From Roseovarius azorensis (GTDB taxonomy: Bacteria; Pseudomonadota; Alphaproteobacteria; Rhodobacterales; Rhodobacteraceae), in the NCBI RefSeq assembly GCF_900109455.1, contig NZ_FOAG01000001.1, forward strand, positions 372,001 through 436,000: 64,000 nt of DNA, in the 5' to 3' direction. This document shows positions 28,914 through 37,749 of this stretch, piece by piece (the first letter of the stretch is position 1; every line of letters starts with the position of its first letter). Made by a program: the position numbers and the translations under genes. The notes beneath the pieces are model-generated. The model saw nothing but the letters and a program-made list of their open reading frames with translations, made no database searches and was not told where the DNA came from.

Positions 28914-30254
28914 TCAGTTCTGGCTGCCGCCCATAACCGCCAGGCCGCGCAGGATGTCGATCGCATAGGCCAGTTGGTAATCCTCCTCGCGCAGTTTGGC
29001 GGCTGCTTCGGCGCGGGCGCGGTCCTGTTCGATCTGCTTGATCTCGTCCTCGCTCAGGCTGTCGTTGTTCAGCCGTCCGCGCAGATCGGCCTCGGACCGG
29101 CTGGGCGGGCTTGCGGCATTCTCATCCTCTTCGCTCACCGGATTGCGGCGGGGCTGTTCCACGACGATATCGGGGCTGACCCCAAGCGCCTGGATCGAGC
29201 GCCCCGAGGGCGTGTAGTAGCGCGAGGTGGTCAGCCGCATCGCGCCATTGCCGCGCAGCGGCATCACCGTCTGCACCGACCCCTTGCCGAAACTCTTGGT
29301 GCCCACAACGATCGCCCGGTGGTGATCCTGCAAGGCCCCGGCCACGATCTCGGACGCGCTGGCCGACCCGCCGTTGATCAGCACCACGATGGGTTTGCCA
29401 TTGGCCAGATCACCCTCGGTCGCGTTGAAGCGCTCGCCATCCTGCGGATTGCGGCCACGGGTGCTGACGATCTCGCCCTTGTCGAGGAAGGCATCCGACA
29501 CCTTGATCGCCTGCGTCAGCAACCCGCCGGGATTGTTGCGCAGGTCCAGAACGATGCCGCTCACCTTGTCCTCGCCGCCCAGTTCCTCGACCTTTTCGGC
29601 CAGGCTGCTTGCAAGATTGGCATAGGTCTGGTCGTTGAAGGTGGTCACGCGCAGCACCACGGCATTCTGTTCGGTGCGGGCGCGCACGGCGGTCAGCTTG
29701 ATCGTGTCGCGGATGATCGACACATCGAACGGTTCCGGCGTGCCCTCGCGCACCACGGTGATCACGATCTCGCTGCCCACCGGGCCGCGCATCAGATCCA
29801 CAGCCTCATCCAGCGTCAGGCCCAGCACGCTCTCGCCATCCACATGGGTGATGAAATCGCCCGCCTCGATCCCGGCCTGATCGGCGGGCGTGCCGTCCAT
29901 CGGCGAGACCACCTTGACGAAACCGTCCTCCTGCGTGACCTCAATGCCAAGACCGCCGAATTCGCCACGGGTCTGAACCTGCATGTTCTCGGCGTCATCG
30001 GGCGACAGATAGCTGGAATGCGGATCAAGCGAGGTCAGCATGCCGTTGATCGCCGCCTCGATCAGATCCTTGGTATCCACCTCTTCCACATATTGCGCGC
30101 GAATCCGCTCGAAGATGTCGCCAAAGAGATCAAGCTGTTCGTACACATTGCTCGATTTGCTCGCCTCCTGCGCCAGCAGCGGCGCCGCTACCTGCGTCGT
30201 CAGCAGAGTGCCGGTCAGAACGCCAACCGTAGCGGCCATCAGAAATTTTTTCAT
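28914..30254 (-). CDS. ctpA: S41 family carboxyl-terminal processing protease CtpA
   Basis: Periplasmic serine protease of 446 residues. A signal segment lies at about 1-28, a PDZ domain at about 95-175 (RGEFGGLGIEVTQEDGFVKV), and the S41 core follows. The catalytic serine is in GGSASASEIVAGALQDH and the lysine in GTKSFGKGSVQTVMPL. A charged Glu/Arg-rich C-terminal tail follows. It probably trims envelope proteins such as peptidoglycan hydrolases. It follows envC by only three bases, so it belongs to the gpmI-envC-ctpA unit common in proteobacteria. Confidence 0.94.
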   Translation of the reverse strand: MKKFLMAATVGVLTGTLLTTQVAAPLLAQEASKSSNVYEQLDLFGDIFERIRAQYVEEVDTKDLIEAAINGMLTSLDPHSSYLSPDDAENMQVQTRGEFGGLGIEVTQEDGFVKVVSPMDGTPADQAGIEAGDFITHVDGESVLGLTLDEAVDLMRGPVGSEIVITVVREGTPEPFDVSIIRDTIKLTAVRARTEQNAVVLRVTTFNDQTYANLASSLAEKVEELGGEDKVSGIVLDLRNNPGGLLTQAIKVSDAFLDKGEIVSTRGRNPQDGERFNATEGDLANGKPIVVLINGGSASASEIVAGALQDHHRAIVVGTKSFGKGSVQTVMPLRGNGAMRLTTSRYYTPSGRSIQALGVSPDIVVEQPRRNPVSEEDENAASPPSRSEADLRGRLNNDSLSEDEIKQIEQDRARAEAAAKLREEDYQLAYAIDILRGLAVMGGSQN

Positions 30255-30257
30255 ATG

Positions 30258-31394
30258 TCACTCTTCCTTGTCGGTCTTGAACCACGCGAGCGGGTCCACT
30301 GGAGAATTGTCTTGCCGCACTTCAATATAGAGCGTCTCGGTTCTTTGGGCACCCGTATCCTGCGCATCGGCGGTGATCAGCAGGTCGCCGTCGCTCCCGC
30401 CCATCAGGCCAACCGGGCTGCCGCCGGGCAATACCTCGCCTGCCTGACCATAAACAACATCGAGGCCGGCGAACACCAGCAGAATCCCGGACTGCGGTTC
30501 CAGAATGATCACATTTCCGTAGTCGAGCAAGGGACCGCGATAGCGCACTGTCGCCGCAGCCGGAGTTGTCACCAGGGCGCGCGGGCGGGTGGCCAGAACG
30601 ATGCCCGGTCGGGTGATTCCCGCCGCGTCCACCTCACCCGCGCGACGCAGGATCAGACCCTCGGCCGGCATCGGCAGATCCCCCTTGCGCCCGCTGATGT
30701 CCGGCAGACTGCCGGGGGCCTCATTCACCGCAATCTCGCTCAGCCCGTCGGCAAAGGCCGCGAGCGTTTCGGTCGAGGCGATCAGCAGCGCGGTTCGCAC
30801 CGGATCCTCGGTAAAGCGGCGCGGCAGATCGGTGCGCTCGGCCATTGCCTCGCTCAGCGACGTGCGCGCCTGCTGGATCCCCTCCAGCCCCCTTTGCATC
30901 GTATTTATGGCGCTTTGCTGCAAGCGGCGAAGATCAGTCAGTTCCTGCAGGTCGCGGCGCAGATCCTCCGCGCGCATATCGAGCGCCGGGGCCACCTCGG
31001 ACAGGATCATACCGGCGCGCGCGGTATCCAGCGCCCCGGTCGGATGCAGGAGGACCAGCGGTCCGGATGTCTGACCGATCCGCTGCAGGACGCCCAGAAG
31101 GCGGGCAACCTCGTCTTCGCGGGCGCGCAGTTCCGCGCTCAGCGCCTGTTCGCGGCCTGCCACCCCGCGCAGCCCGGCGCGCATCGCCTCCAGCCCCTGC
31201 TCAAAGGCGGTGATCACTTCGGCCAGCGCCCTGATGCGGTTCTGCGCGCCCGTTGCCTCGGACAGGGCGTCAGCCGCGCGACTCAGCCGCAGCGACGCCT
31301 CGCGGGCCGCCTCGGTCGGGTCGGCCGGGGTCTGCGCCGACGCGGGACTTGCCAGCAACAACGCCAGGGTTATGAGCGCCGCGCCCGGCTTCAT
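30258..31394 (-). CDS. EnvC-like murein hydrolase activator with degenerate LytM domain
   Basis: 378 residues: signal peptide (cleaved near PASAQT), a long coiled coil rich in Arg, Glu, Leu and Ala (about 25-240), and a C-terminal LytM/M23 fold (about 255-370). The zinc ligands of active M23 peptidases are all replaced. The usual HxGxD segment reads TRPGIVLA, the HxH-type histidine position reads FAGL, and the last histidine strand reads TLYIEVR. As in E. coli EnvC, it should therefore activate amidases rather than cut peptidoglycan itself. Its start overlaps the gpmI stop. Confidence 0.88.
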   Translation of the reverse strand: MKPGAALITLALLLASPASAQTPADPTEAAREASLRLSRAADALSEATGAQNRIRALAEVITAFEQGLEAMRAGLRGVAGREQALSAELRAREDEVARLLGVLQRIGQTSGPLVLLHPTGALDTARAGMILSEVAPALDMRAEDLRRDLQELTDLRRLQQSAINTMQRGLEGIQQARTSLSEAMAERTDLPRRFTEDPVRTALLIASTETLAAFADGLSEIAVNEAPGSLPDISGRKGDLPMPAEGLILRRAGEVDAAGITRPGIVLATRPRALVTTPAAATVRYRGPLLDYGNVIILEPQSGILLVFAGLDVVYGQAGEVLPGGSPVGLMGGSDGDLLITADAQDTGAQRTETLYIEVRQDNSPVDPLAWFKTDKEE

Positions 31395-32905
31395 TCCAGC
31401 AGGCTTTCCCCGGTCATTTCCGGCGGCCTTTCAAGGCCCATAAGCGCCAGCACGGTAGGTGCCAGATCGGCGAGGCGGCCGCCCGGACGCAGCCCTGCAC
31501 CCTCTGGTCCGCCCACGAGGATGACGGGCACCGGGTTGAGCGTGTGGGCAGTATGCGGCCCGCCGGTCTCGGGATCGACCATTAGCTCGCAATTGCCATG
31601 ATCCGCCGTCACGATCATCGTGCCGCCGGCCTCTTTCAGCGCGTCCAGAACACGTCCCAACCCCTGATCCACGGCCTCGCAGGCGGTCATCGCCGCCCTG
31701 AGATCGCCGGTATGGCCCACCATGTCCGGGTTGGCGTAATTTACCACGATCAGGTCATAGCCTGCCCGGATCGCCGCCACGAACTGATCGGTGACTTCGG
31801 CGGCGGACATCTCGGGTTGCAGGTCATAGGTCGCCACATCGGGCGAGGCGGCCATATAGCGCTCTTCGCCGGTCTCGGGTTCTTCCTTGCCGCCGTTGAG
31901 GAAAAAGGTGACATGCGGGTATTTCTCGGTCTCGGCAAGGTGGAACTGACGCAGCCCGTGCCTGGCGACCCAGGCGCCCAGCGTGTTTACGATATCGCGG
32001 GAGGGAAAGACCGTGGCGAACCACGCATTATGCGCATCCGAATATTCCACCATGCCCAGACGCGCCGCCCAATGCGGCGGCGTGCCGCGCTCAAAGGCGG
32101 AAAAGTCCGGATCGGCAATCGCCTGCAGGATTTCCCGTGCCCGGTCGGCCCGAAAGTTGAGGCAGAATACGCCGTCGCCGTCGCGCGCACCGGCATAGTC
32201 GCCGATCACCGTCGCGGTGATGAACTCGTCCGTCTCGGACCGCGCATAGGCATTGGTCACCGCCATCTGCGGATCCGCGCAGCGCAGACCGCGACCCATG
32301 ACAATCGCCTCATAGGCCTCTTGCACGCGGGACCAGCGATTGTCGCGGTCCATCGCGAAATAGCGCCCGACCACGGTGGCAATTTTGGCCTCTACAGGCT
32401 TTGTTTTGCTTAGTTTTTCAAGGTATTCCCTCGCCGATTTCGGGGCCACGTCGCGACCGTCGGTGAGCGCGTGCAGCAGCACCGGAACACCTGCTTGCGT
32501 GATGGCGCGGGCCGCCGCCGCCATATGGTTGAGATGCCCGTGTACGCCACCATCCGACACCAGACCCAGCAGATGCGCCCGCCCGCCGGTTTTCTGAAGG
32601 GTTGCGATGAAGTCCTGAAATTCCCTGTTCTCGAGGAAAGACCCATCTTCGATCGCAAGGTCGATCTGGCCCAGATCCATCGCCACGACCCGGCCCGCGC
32701 CGATATTGGTATGGCCGACCTCGGAATTGCCCATCTGCCCACGCGGCAGCCCCACATCGGGGCCGTGGGTGATCAGTGTCGCATGGGGGCAGGATGCCAT
32801 CAGCCCGTCGAAAACCGGCGTGTTCGCCAGATGCGGTGCGTTCGCCACAGGGCTGTCACTGAGGCCCCAGCCATCGAGGATACACAAGGCGACGGGCTTG
32901 GGCAT
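31391..32905 (-). CDS. gpmI: 2,3-bisphosphoglycerate-independent phosphoglycerate mutase
   Basis: Manganese-dependent enzyme interconverting 3- and 2-phosphoglycerate. The 504 residues belong to the alkaline phosphatase superfamily. The start CILDGWGLSD is typical, the catalytic serine is in GQMGNSEVGHTNIGAGR, and other ligands are in LVSDGGVHGHLNH, ALTDGRDV and TADHGNCELM. The ATG at 32905 is preceded by GGAG at good spacing; the 32926 extension is not conserved-looking. It heads the gpmI-envC-ctpA operon. Confidence 0.95.
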   Translation of the reverse strand: MPKPVALCILDGWGLSDSPVANAPHLANTPVFDGLMASCPHATLITHGPDVGLPRGQMGNSEVGHTNIGAGRVVAMDLGQIDLAIEDGSFLENREFQDFIATLQKTGGRAHLLGLVSDGGVHGHLNHMAAAARAITQAGVPVLLHALTDGRDVAPKSAREYLEKLSKTKPVEAKIATVVGRYFAMDRDNRWSRVQEAYEAIVMGRGLRCADPQMAVTNAYARSETDEFITATVIGDYAGARDGDGVFCLNFRADRAREILQAIADPDFSAFERGTPPHWAARLGMVEYSDAHNAWFATVFPSRDIVNTLGAWVARHGLRQFHLAETEKYPHVTFFLNGGKEEPETGEERYMAASPDVATYDLQPEMSAAEVTDQFVAAIRAGYDLIVVNYANPDMVGHTGDLRAAMTACEAVDQGLGRVLDALKEAGGTMIVTADHGNCELMVDPETGGPHTAHTLNPVPVILVGGPEGAGLRPGGRLADLAPTVLALMGLERPPEMTGESLLE

Positions 32906-33011
32906 GCTTTCTCCGCAGGTTGACATGTCCGCCTTCTAGCGCGTTGCGCGTCCGGGGTGAAGCGGTTTGCCGCAAACCCTGCCCACTCCGGCAGCGGACA
33001 GTTTCCGCCGC

Positions 33012-33359
33012 TCAGGTCACGATCATGTAGAACTTGCGCAGCGTCTCGGTGATCTCCCAGATCACCGGGACGCCCTTGGGGATGAACAGGCTGTCGCCTG
33101 CGCCGAATGTCTCGACCCGCCCGTCGGGATGGGTGAGAGTCAGCGCACCGGAAATCACCGTCATCATTTCATGCACGGGCCAGGCCGCGATTTCCTCGCG
33201 GCAGGGCGCGCATTCCCAGACTCCCGAGAGCACGGCCTCGTCCTCGGTGGCAAAGGCGGTGAAATTCCGCTCGGTCCGGTCAGCGGTGGTAAAGGCGCCG
33301 GGGGCCGTCAGGTCAGACGGGTCCATCGTTGCGGGATCGGGGCACAGACGAAACCGCAT
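33012..33359 (-). CDS. Small cupin-domain protein
   Basis: 115 residues from the ATG at 33359, four bases after the stop of the acyl-CoA synthetase gene, so the two are probably co-transcribed. It has a short cupin barrel: VWECAPCREEIAAWPVHEMMTVISG, then DSLFIPKGVPVIWEITET. The pattern is that of the cupin_3 group without a full metal-binding triad. The function is unknown. In frame the ORF extends to 33464, but that part overlaps the synthetase gene and is not cupin-like. Confidence 0.78.
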   Translation of the reverse strand: MRFRLCPDPATMDPSDLTAPGAFTTADRTERNFTAFATEDEAVLSGVWECAPCREEIAAWPVHEMMTVISGALTLTHPDGRVETFGAGDSLFIPKGVPVIWEITETLRKFYMIVT

Positions 33360-33363
33360 CGCG

Positions 33364-35256
33364 CTACACCGCCCCGGCCCATTCCCAGGGCCGGGTGAAG
33401 CGGCCCAGAACATGGCCCAGAGCCGCTTCGTCCACCGTCCCGGTGCGGGTGATCCGCGCCACAAGGCCGCGCTTCTTGTCGTCCACGACCTCGCTCACCC
33501 GCGCGGCGATACCGGCCTCTTCCAGCGCGGCATTGTAGATGCGGGTGATCGCGCGCTTGCGCAGATCGGGCTTGAACACCTTGCCGACAGCGGTTTTCGG
33601 CAGTTCCGGCAGCACCTCGACATATTTCGGGATCGCCGCGCGCTCATGCACATGCACCTTGCAATGTTCCAGCAATTCCTCGCCCGTCACCGTGCCGCCC
33701 GCGACCAGTTCGACATAGGCACAGGGCATTTCGCCCGAATGCGCGTCAGGCTGACCGATTGCACCGGCCATGGCCACGTCGTGATGCGCCATAAGCGCCT
33801 CTTCGATCTCTGCGGGGTCGATGTTATGGCCGCCACGGATGATCAGATCCTTGGCCCGCCCCGTGATCCAGAGATACCCGTCGCCATCCAGCCGCCCCAG
33901 GTCGCCGGTACGCAGATAGACCTCATGGTGATAGAGGTCCTTGTTCTTGTCGGCCTCTGTATAGGTGTTGCCCGCGAAAACACCGGGGTTCGAAATGCAG
34001 ATCTCGCCCACCTCGTCCACCGCGCATTCCACCGGCTGTCCATCGGCATCGGTCTTGTAGATGCGCACGTCCGTGTAGGGGAACGGCACGCCGACCGATC
34101 CCACCTTCTTGGTCCCCTCGGGCGGGTTGGCAGAGACAAGGCACGTCGCCTCGGTCAGGCCATAGCCTTCGATGACCGCGATGCCGGTGGCCGATTCGAA
34201 CCGGTTGAACAGTTCCAGCGGCATCGGGGCGGAACCCGAAAAGGCATTCTTGACGGTCGACAGATCGGCATCGACCTTGCGCTGCATCAGCGCCGAGACG
34301 GCGGTGGGCACGGTGATGATGAAACTGATCCGCCAACGCTCGCACAGCTTCCAGAAATTGTCGAAAACCCCCTCGCCGCGATAGCCCGCCGGGGTGGGAA
34401 AGATCACATGCGCCCCCGATTTGATCATCGCCATCAGGATCACGTGACAGGCAAAGACATGAAACAGCGGCAGCGGGCACATCACGTTGTCCGCCTCGGT
34501 AAAGAGCAGACTGTGACCCAGCCAGCCGTTGTAGATCATGCCGGAATACTTGTGCTGCGCGACCTTGGGCATGCCGGTGGTGCCGCCGGTGTGAAAATAG
34601 GCCGCAACCCGGTCGCCCGCGCTGTCGGGGAATTCCAGCGTCGTCTTCTGCGCCGCCACCGCCTTGTTATAGTCGCGCAGATCGGCATGGTGGCCGGTCG
34701 GATTCCTGGGGCGCACCAGCGGCACGATCCAGCTCTTGGGCGGGCTGAGATAGCGATTGAGGTCGATCTCCAGCACCGTATGGACATTAGGCGCGTGGCG
34801 CACCGCCTCGGCGGTTTTCTGCGCGATGTCGGTTTTCGGAAACGCCTTGAGCGTGACCACCACCTTGGCCCCGGTCTCGCGCAGGATGGCGGCGATCTGT
34901 TCGGGCTCCAGCAACGGATTGATCGGGTTCACGATCCCCGCAATCGCGCCGCCGATGGTGGCTGCCGCGGTCTCGAGGCAATTGGGCAGGACCAGGGCCA
35001 CCACGTCGCCCTCGTCGATCTTGAGACTGCGAAACAGGTTGGCCGCCTGACAGCATTGGTCATGGAATTGCTGCCATGTCAGGGTCTGCGCCTTTTCGGT
35101 GGCGCCGGACAGCAACTGATAGCTGATCGCGGGCCGGTTGGGAAAGGTGCGCGCGGTATGGCTCAGCATCTGATAAAGCGTGGCCGGTTTCTCGCGCGCC
35201 TCCCATGGCATTTCGTTCTGAATCTCAAGCGCATCCTGCCGCGACGTGAATCCCAT
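33364..35256 (-). CDS. Acyl-CoA synthetase (AMP-forming)
   Basis: Activates a carboxylic acid to its CoA thioester via an acyl-adenylate. The 630-residue ANL-superfamily protein has the P-loop FHTGGTTGMPKVAQHKYSGM. A5-type YGLTEATCLVSANPPEGTKKVG, LRTGDLGRLDGDGYLWITGR and the C-terminal catalytic lysine in LPKTAVGKVFKPDL follow. The ATG at 35256 has GGGGAGGA upstream and gives the normal start; the ORF is open to 35307. The acyl substrate is unknown; the length and motifs fit medium- or long-chain acids. Confidence 0.88.
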   Translation of the reverse strand: MGFTSRQDALEIQNEMPWEAREKPATLYQMLSHTARTFPNRPAISYQLLSGATEKAQTLTWQQFHDQCCQAANLFRSLKIDEGDVVALVLPNCLETAAATIGGAIAGIVNPINPLLEPEQIAAILRETGAKVVVTLKAFPKTDIAQKTAEAVRHAPNVHTVLEIDLNRYLSPPKSWIVPLVRPRNPTGHHADLRDYNKAVAAQKTTLEFPDSAGDRVAAYFHTGGTTGMPKVAQHKYSGMIYNGWLGHSLLFTEADNVMCPLPLFHVFACHVILMAMIKSGAHVIFPTPAGYRGEGVFDNFWKLCERWRISFIITVPTAVSALMQRKVDADLSTVKNAFSGSAPMPLELFNRFESATGIAVIEGYGLTEATCLVSANPPEGTKKVGSVGVPFPYTDVRIYKTDADGQPVECAVDEVGEICISNPGVFAGNTYTEADKNKDLYHHEVYLRTGDLGRLDGDGYLWITGRAKDLIIRGGHNIDPAEIEEALMAHHDVAMAGAIGQPDAHSGEMPCAYVELVAGGTVTGEELLEHCKVHVHERAAIPKYVEVLPELPKTAVGKVFKPDLRKRAITRIYNAALEEAGIAARVSEVVDDKKRGLVARITRTGTVDEAALGHVLGRFTRPWEWAGAV

Positions 35257-35368
35257 CGGTATGTCCTCCCCTGATCGCCCGCCTTCTGGCGCGGTTCTCT
35301 TCCTCACGCGCCAGAATGTGCGCGAAACCGGGATGACGCAAGTTTTACGCTACGTATTCACGCAGGTT

Positions 35369-36427
35369 TCAGCCGTTGGTGGCCAGGCATCCGGTCAGCG
35401 CAGCGGTCATGTTGCGCAGCAGCGTCGGATAGAGGTCCGGACCGGGGTCAACGTCGCCCGCGAGAGGATCAAGCACGCCGTGCCCGACCACATCGCCAAA
35501 CACCGTGCGCACCAGCTTGGGATCGAATTGCGGCTCGGAGAAAACGCAGGCGATGTTCTGATCCCGCGCCAGATCGCGCAGTTGGGCAATCCGCGCCGGT
35601 CCCGGATCGGCGGCATCGCCAAGGGCGATCGCACCAGCGGCATTCACTCCAAAGGCCGCCTCGAAATACTGATAGGCGTCGTGAAAGACCAGAAACGGTT
35701 TGCCCCGCACGGGAGCGATCTGTGCCGCGATCTCGGCGGAGAGCGCGTCAAGTTCGGCCTGCGCGGCGGTGGCGTTGGCCATGTAGAGCGCGGCATTGGC
35801 GGGGTCGTGTTCGGCCAGTTCCCCGGCGATCACGGCCAGCCAGGCACGGGCGTTCGCCGGGTCGAGCCAGGCATGAGGGTCAGCGCCATCATGGGCGTGG
35901 TCGTGGTCGTGCGCGTCGTGCGAATGGTCATCATGGTCTTTGTCACCATGTGCGTGTTCGTTGTGATCATGCGCATCATGGTCATGCGCATCATGGTCAT
36001 GCTCCTTGTCGGCATGATCCTCGTGGTCACGATTCTCTTCATTCGCCGCGTCATGATCATGCGCCGCGAACGCCACGCCCTCGCGGAATGGCAGAATCCG
36101 GGTGCCCTCAACCCCCAGCAATTCGATGACATGCGCCTTGCCCGCCAGCGCCCCTATCGCGCCCTCCAGCCAGGGTGTCAGATCCTCGCCCATCCAGACC
36201 ACCAGATCGGCGCGTTGCAGTGCCGCCGCTTCGGAGGGGCGCATGGCATAGCCATGCGGCGAGGCGCCGGGCGGCACGATCAGCGCCGGTTCCCCTGCGC
36301 CCTGCATCACCCGCGCCACCAGCGCATGCACCGGAGCGATGTCGGTGGCCACCTGCGGCACATCGGCCAAGGCGGTTCCGGCCAACCCCAGCGTGGCACT
36401 CAAGGATGCAAGAAAACGTATCGGCAT
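35369..36427 (-). CDS. znuA: Zinc ABC transporter substrate-binding protein ZnuA
   Basis: Periplasmic zinc-binding protein of 352 residues. The start at 36427 has GAGGG upstream and a signal peptide ending GTALADV. Cluster A-I ligands are visible in ATDIAPVHALVARV, ASPHGYAMRP and DPHAWLDPANARAW. Between them is a long histidine/aspartate-rich loop (about 123-185, repeated DAHDHD units) thought to sense or scavenge zinc in this family. It faces the zur-znuC-znuB operon across about 100 bp. A longer ORF in the same frame runs back through zur and is not the real gene. Confidence 0.94.
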   Translation of the reverse strand: MPIRFLASLSATLGLAGTALADVPQVATDIAPVHALVARVMQGAGEPALIVPPGASPHGYAMRPSEAAALQRADLVVWMGEDLTPWLEGAIGALAGKAHVIELLGVEGTRILPFREGVAFAAHDHDAANEENRDHEDHADKEHDHDAHDHDAHDHNEHAHGDKDHDDHSHDAHDHDHAHDGADPHAWLDPANARAWLAVIAGELAEHDPANAALYMANATAAQAELDALSAEIAAQIAPVRGKPFLVFHDAYQYFEAAFGVNAAGAIALGDAADPGPARIAQLRDLARDQNIACVFSEPQFDPKLVRTVFGDVVGHGVLDPLAGDVDPGPDLYPTLLRNMTAALTGCLATNG

Positions 36428-36526
36428 GACGACCCTCATATGTGATATCATAACATTGTTGAGGTGCTTGATAAACGTAACTATATAACATATCAACCCC
36501 AAATGCCGCGCCCCCGGAGGAACGCC
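36428..36526. promoter_or_regulatory. AT-rich divergent znuA / zur promoter with probable Zur operators
   Basis: This gap is much more AT-rich than its surroundings. It contains ATGTGATATCATAACAT (36437-36453), an imperfect palindrome directly before znuA, and GTAACTATATAACAT nearer zur. Both resemble the AT-rich palindromes bound by alphaproteobacterial Zur, so zinc-dependent repression of both arms is likely. The match is by eye; no matrix was run. Confidence 0.5.
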
Positions 36527-37015
36527 ATGGACATGATCGGCTTTGAACAGCATGACCACAAACGATGTGTGCGGACCGCCATTGCGGCGGTCGAGACCTA
36601 TTGCCGGGAGCACAAGCTGCAATTGACGCCCGTCCGTCGCCGGGTGCTGGAGATCCTGCTGGAGCGCCACCGCGCGATGGGGGCCTATGAAATTCTCGAC
36701 ACGCTGCGCGGGGAGGGGTTGGGATCGCAGCCGCCCGTCGTCTACCGGGCGCTCGACTTTCTGGTCAGCCACGGATTCGCGCACAAGATCGAGCGGCTCA
36801 ACGCCTTTATCGCCTGCACCCATCCGGGGCAGGAGCATACTCCGGCCTTTCTGATCTGCCGCCTGTGCGATTCGGTGGCCGAGACCCATGCCGAACCCAC
36901 CAGGGGCATGCTGGGCCGTGCGGCGATCGATACCGGTTTTTCCATCGAGCAGGCGGTGGTCGAGGCGGTGGGGCTCTGCCCGCAATGCCGTGAGGGCGCG
37001 CACCCATGCGCCTGA
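36527..37015 (+). CDS. zur: Fur-family zinc uptake regulator Zur
   Basis: 162 residues, started at ATG 36527 behind GGAGGAACGCC. It has a winged-helix domain (about 25-90: QLTPVRRRVLEILLERHRAM and PPVVYRALDFLVSHGFAHKIE) and a metal-binding C-terminal domain with two cysteine pairs (LICRLCDSV and GLCPQCREG) plus histidines in CTHPGQEHT. The placement opposite znuA and overlapping znuC identifies it as Zur rather than Fur or PerR. Confidence 0.92.
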   Translation: MDMIGFEQHDHKRCVRTAIAAVETYCREHKLQLTPVRRRVLEILLERHRAMGAYEILDTLRGEGLGSQPPVVYRALDFLVSHGFAHKIERLNAFIACTHPGQEHTPAFLICRLCDSVAETHAEPTRGMLGRAAIDTGFSIEQAVVEAVGLCPQCREGAHPCA

Positions 37016-37749
37016 TCAAGACCGAGGGTCTGAGCGTAAGGCTCGGCGGCGCAACCGTCCTGTTCGACGTGAACCTCACGCTGGACCGGGGCGAGATCGT
37101 GACCATCGTCGGGCCCAACGGCTCGGGCAAATCCACGCTGCTGCGGGCGATGATCGGTGCGGTCGGTCTGGCGGCGGGCAGTGTCCGCCGCGCGCCGGGG
37201 CTGCGCATCGGCTATGTGCCGCAGCAGCTGCATATCGACCCGACATTGCCGATCACGGTCACCCGTTTTCTCGGTCTGCCGCGCCGCCACCCCGCGACGG
37301 ACCTGCGCGCCGCGCTGGAGCAGGCCGGGCTGCCCGACCTGCGCGACCGGCAGATGGCCGATCTTTCGGGCGGGCAGTTCCAGCGGGTTCTGCTGGCGCG
37401 GGCGCTGCTGGAGAAACCCGATCTTTTGATCCTCGACGAGGCCACGCAGGGGCTGGATCAGCCCGGCTCGGCTGCCTTTTACCGGCGCATCGAGGAGGTG
37501 CGGCGCGAGCTGAACTGCGCCGTGCTGATGGTCAGCCACGAGTTGCACGTGGTGATGAGCGCCTCTGACCGGGTGATCTGTCTCAACGGCCATGTCTGTT
37601 GTGAGGGGCGGCCCGAGATCGTGGCGCAGGCCGAAGAATATCGTGCGCTCTTTGGCACTGGCACGCAGGGCGCGCTGGCGCTCTACCGGCACGAGCACAC
37701 ACATGCGCATGACAATGACCATGACCACAGTCACGAGGCGGCCGAATGA
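37006..37749 (+). CDS. znuC: Zinc ABC transporter ATP-binding protein ZnuC
   Basis: Cytoplasmic ATPase of the zinc importer, 247 residues. Walker A is GPNGSGKSTLLRAMIG, the signature LSGGQFQRVLLARALL, and Walker B LLILDEATQGLD. The C-terminal tail is histidine-rich (HEHTHAHDNDHDHSHE), a feature seen in some ZnuC proteins that may bind zinc. It overlaps the end of zur by ten bases and the start of znuB by four, so the three genes are coupled. Confidence 0.94.
   Translation: MRLIKTEGLSVRLGGATVLFDVNLTLDRGEIVTIVGPNGSGKSTLLRAMIGAVGLAAGSVRRAPGLRIGYVPQQLHIDPTLPITVTRFLGLPRRHPATDLRAALEQAGLPDLRDRQMADLSGGQFQRVLLARALLEKPDLLILDEATQGLDQPGSAAFYRRIEEVRRELNCAVLMVSHELHVVMSASDRVICLNGHVCCEGRPEIVAQAEEYRALFGTGTQGALALYRHEHTHAHDNDHDHSHEAAE

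Noticed and set aside
28974..31601. 875-residue plus-strand ORF antisense to ctpA and envC
   Set aside because: Composition is low-complexity Arg/His/Gln/Ala typical of antisense frames of GC-rich genes; the minus-strand proteins have clear PDZ, S41 and LytM motifs.
33034..35274. 746-residue plus-strand ORF opposite the acyl-CoA synthetase gene
   Set aside because: Antisense shadow: no family motifs, while the minus strand encodes a complete ANL-superfamily enzyme.
36440..37003. N-terminal extension of znuA running back through zur
   Set aside because: This in-frame extension lies antisense to zur and has no signal peptide; the ATG at 36427 has a ribosome binding site and a proper signal sequence.
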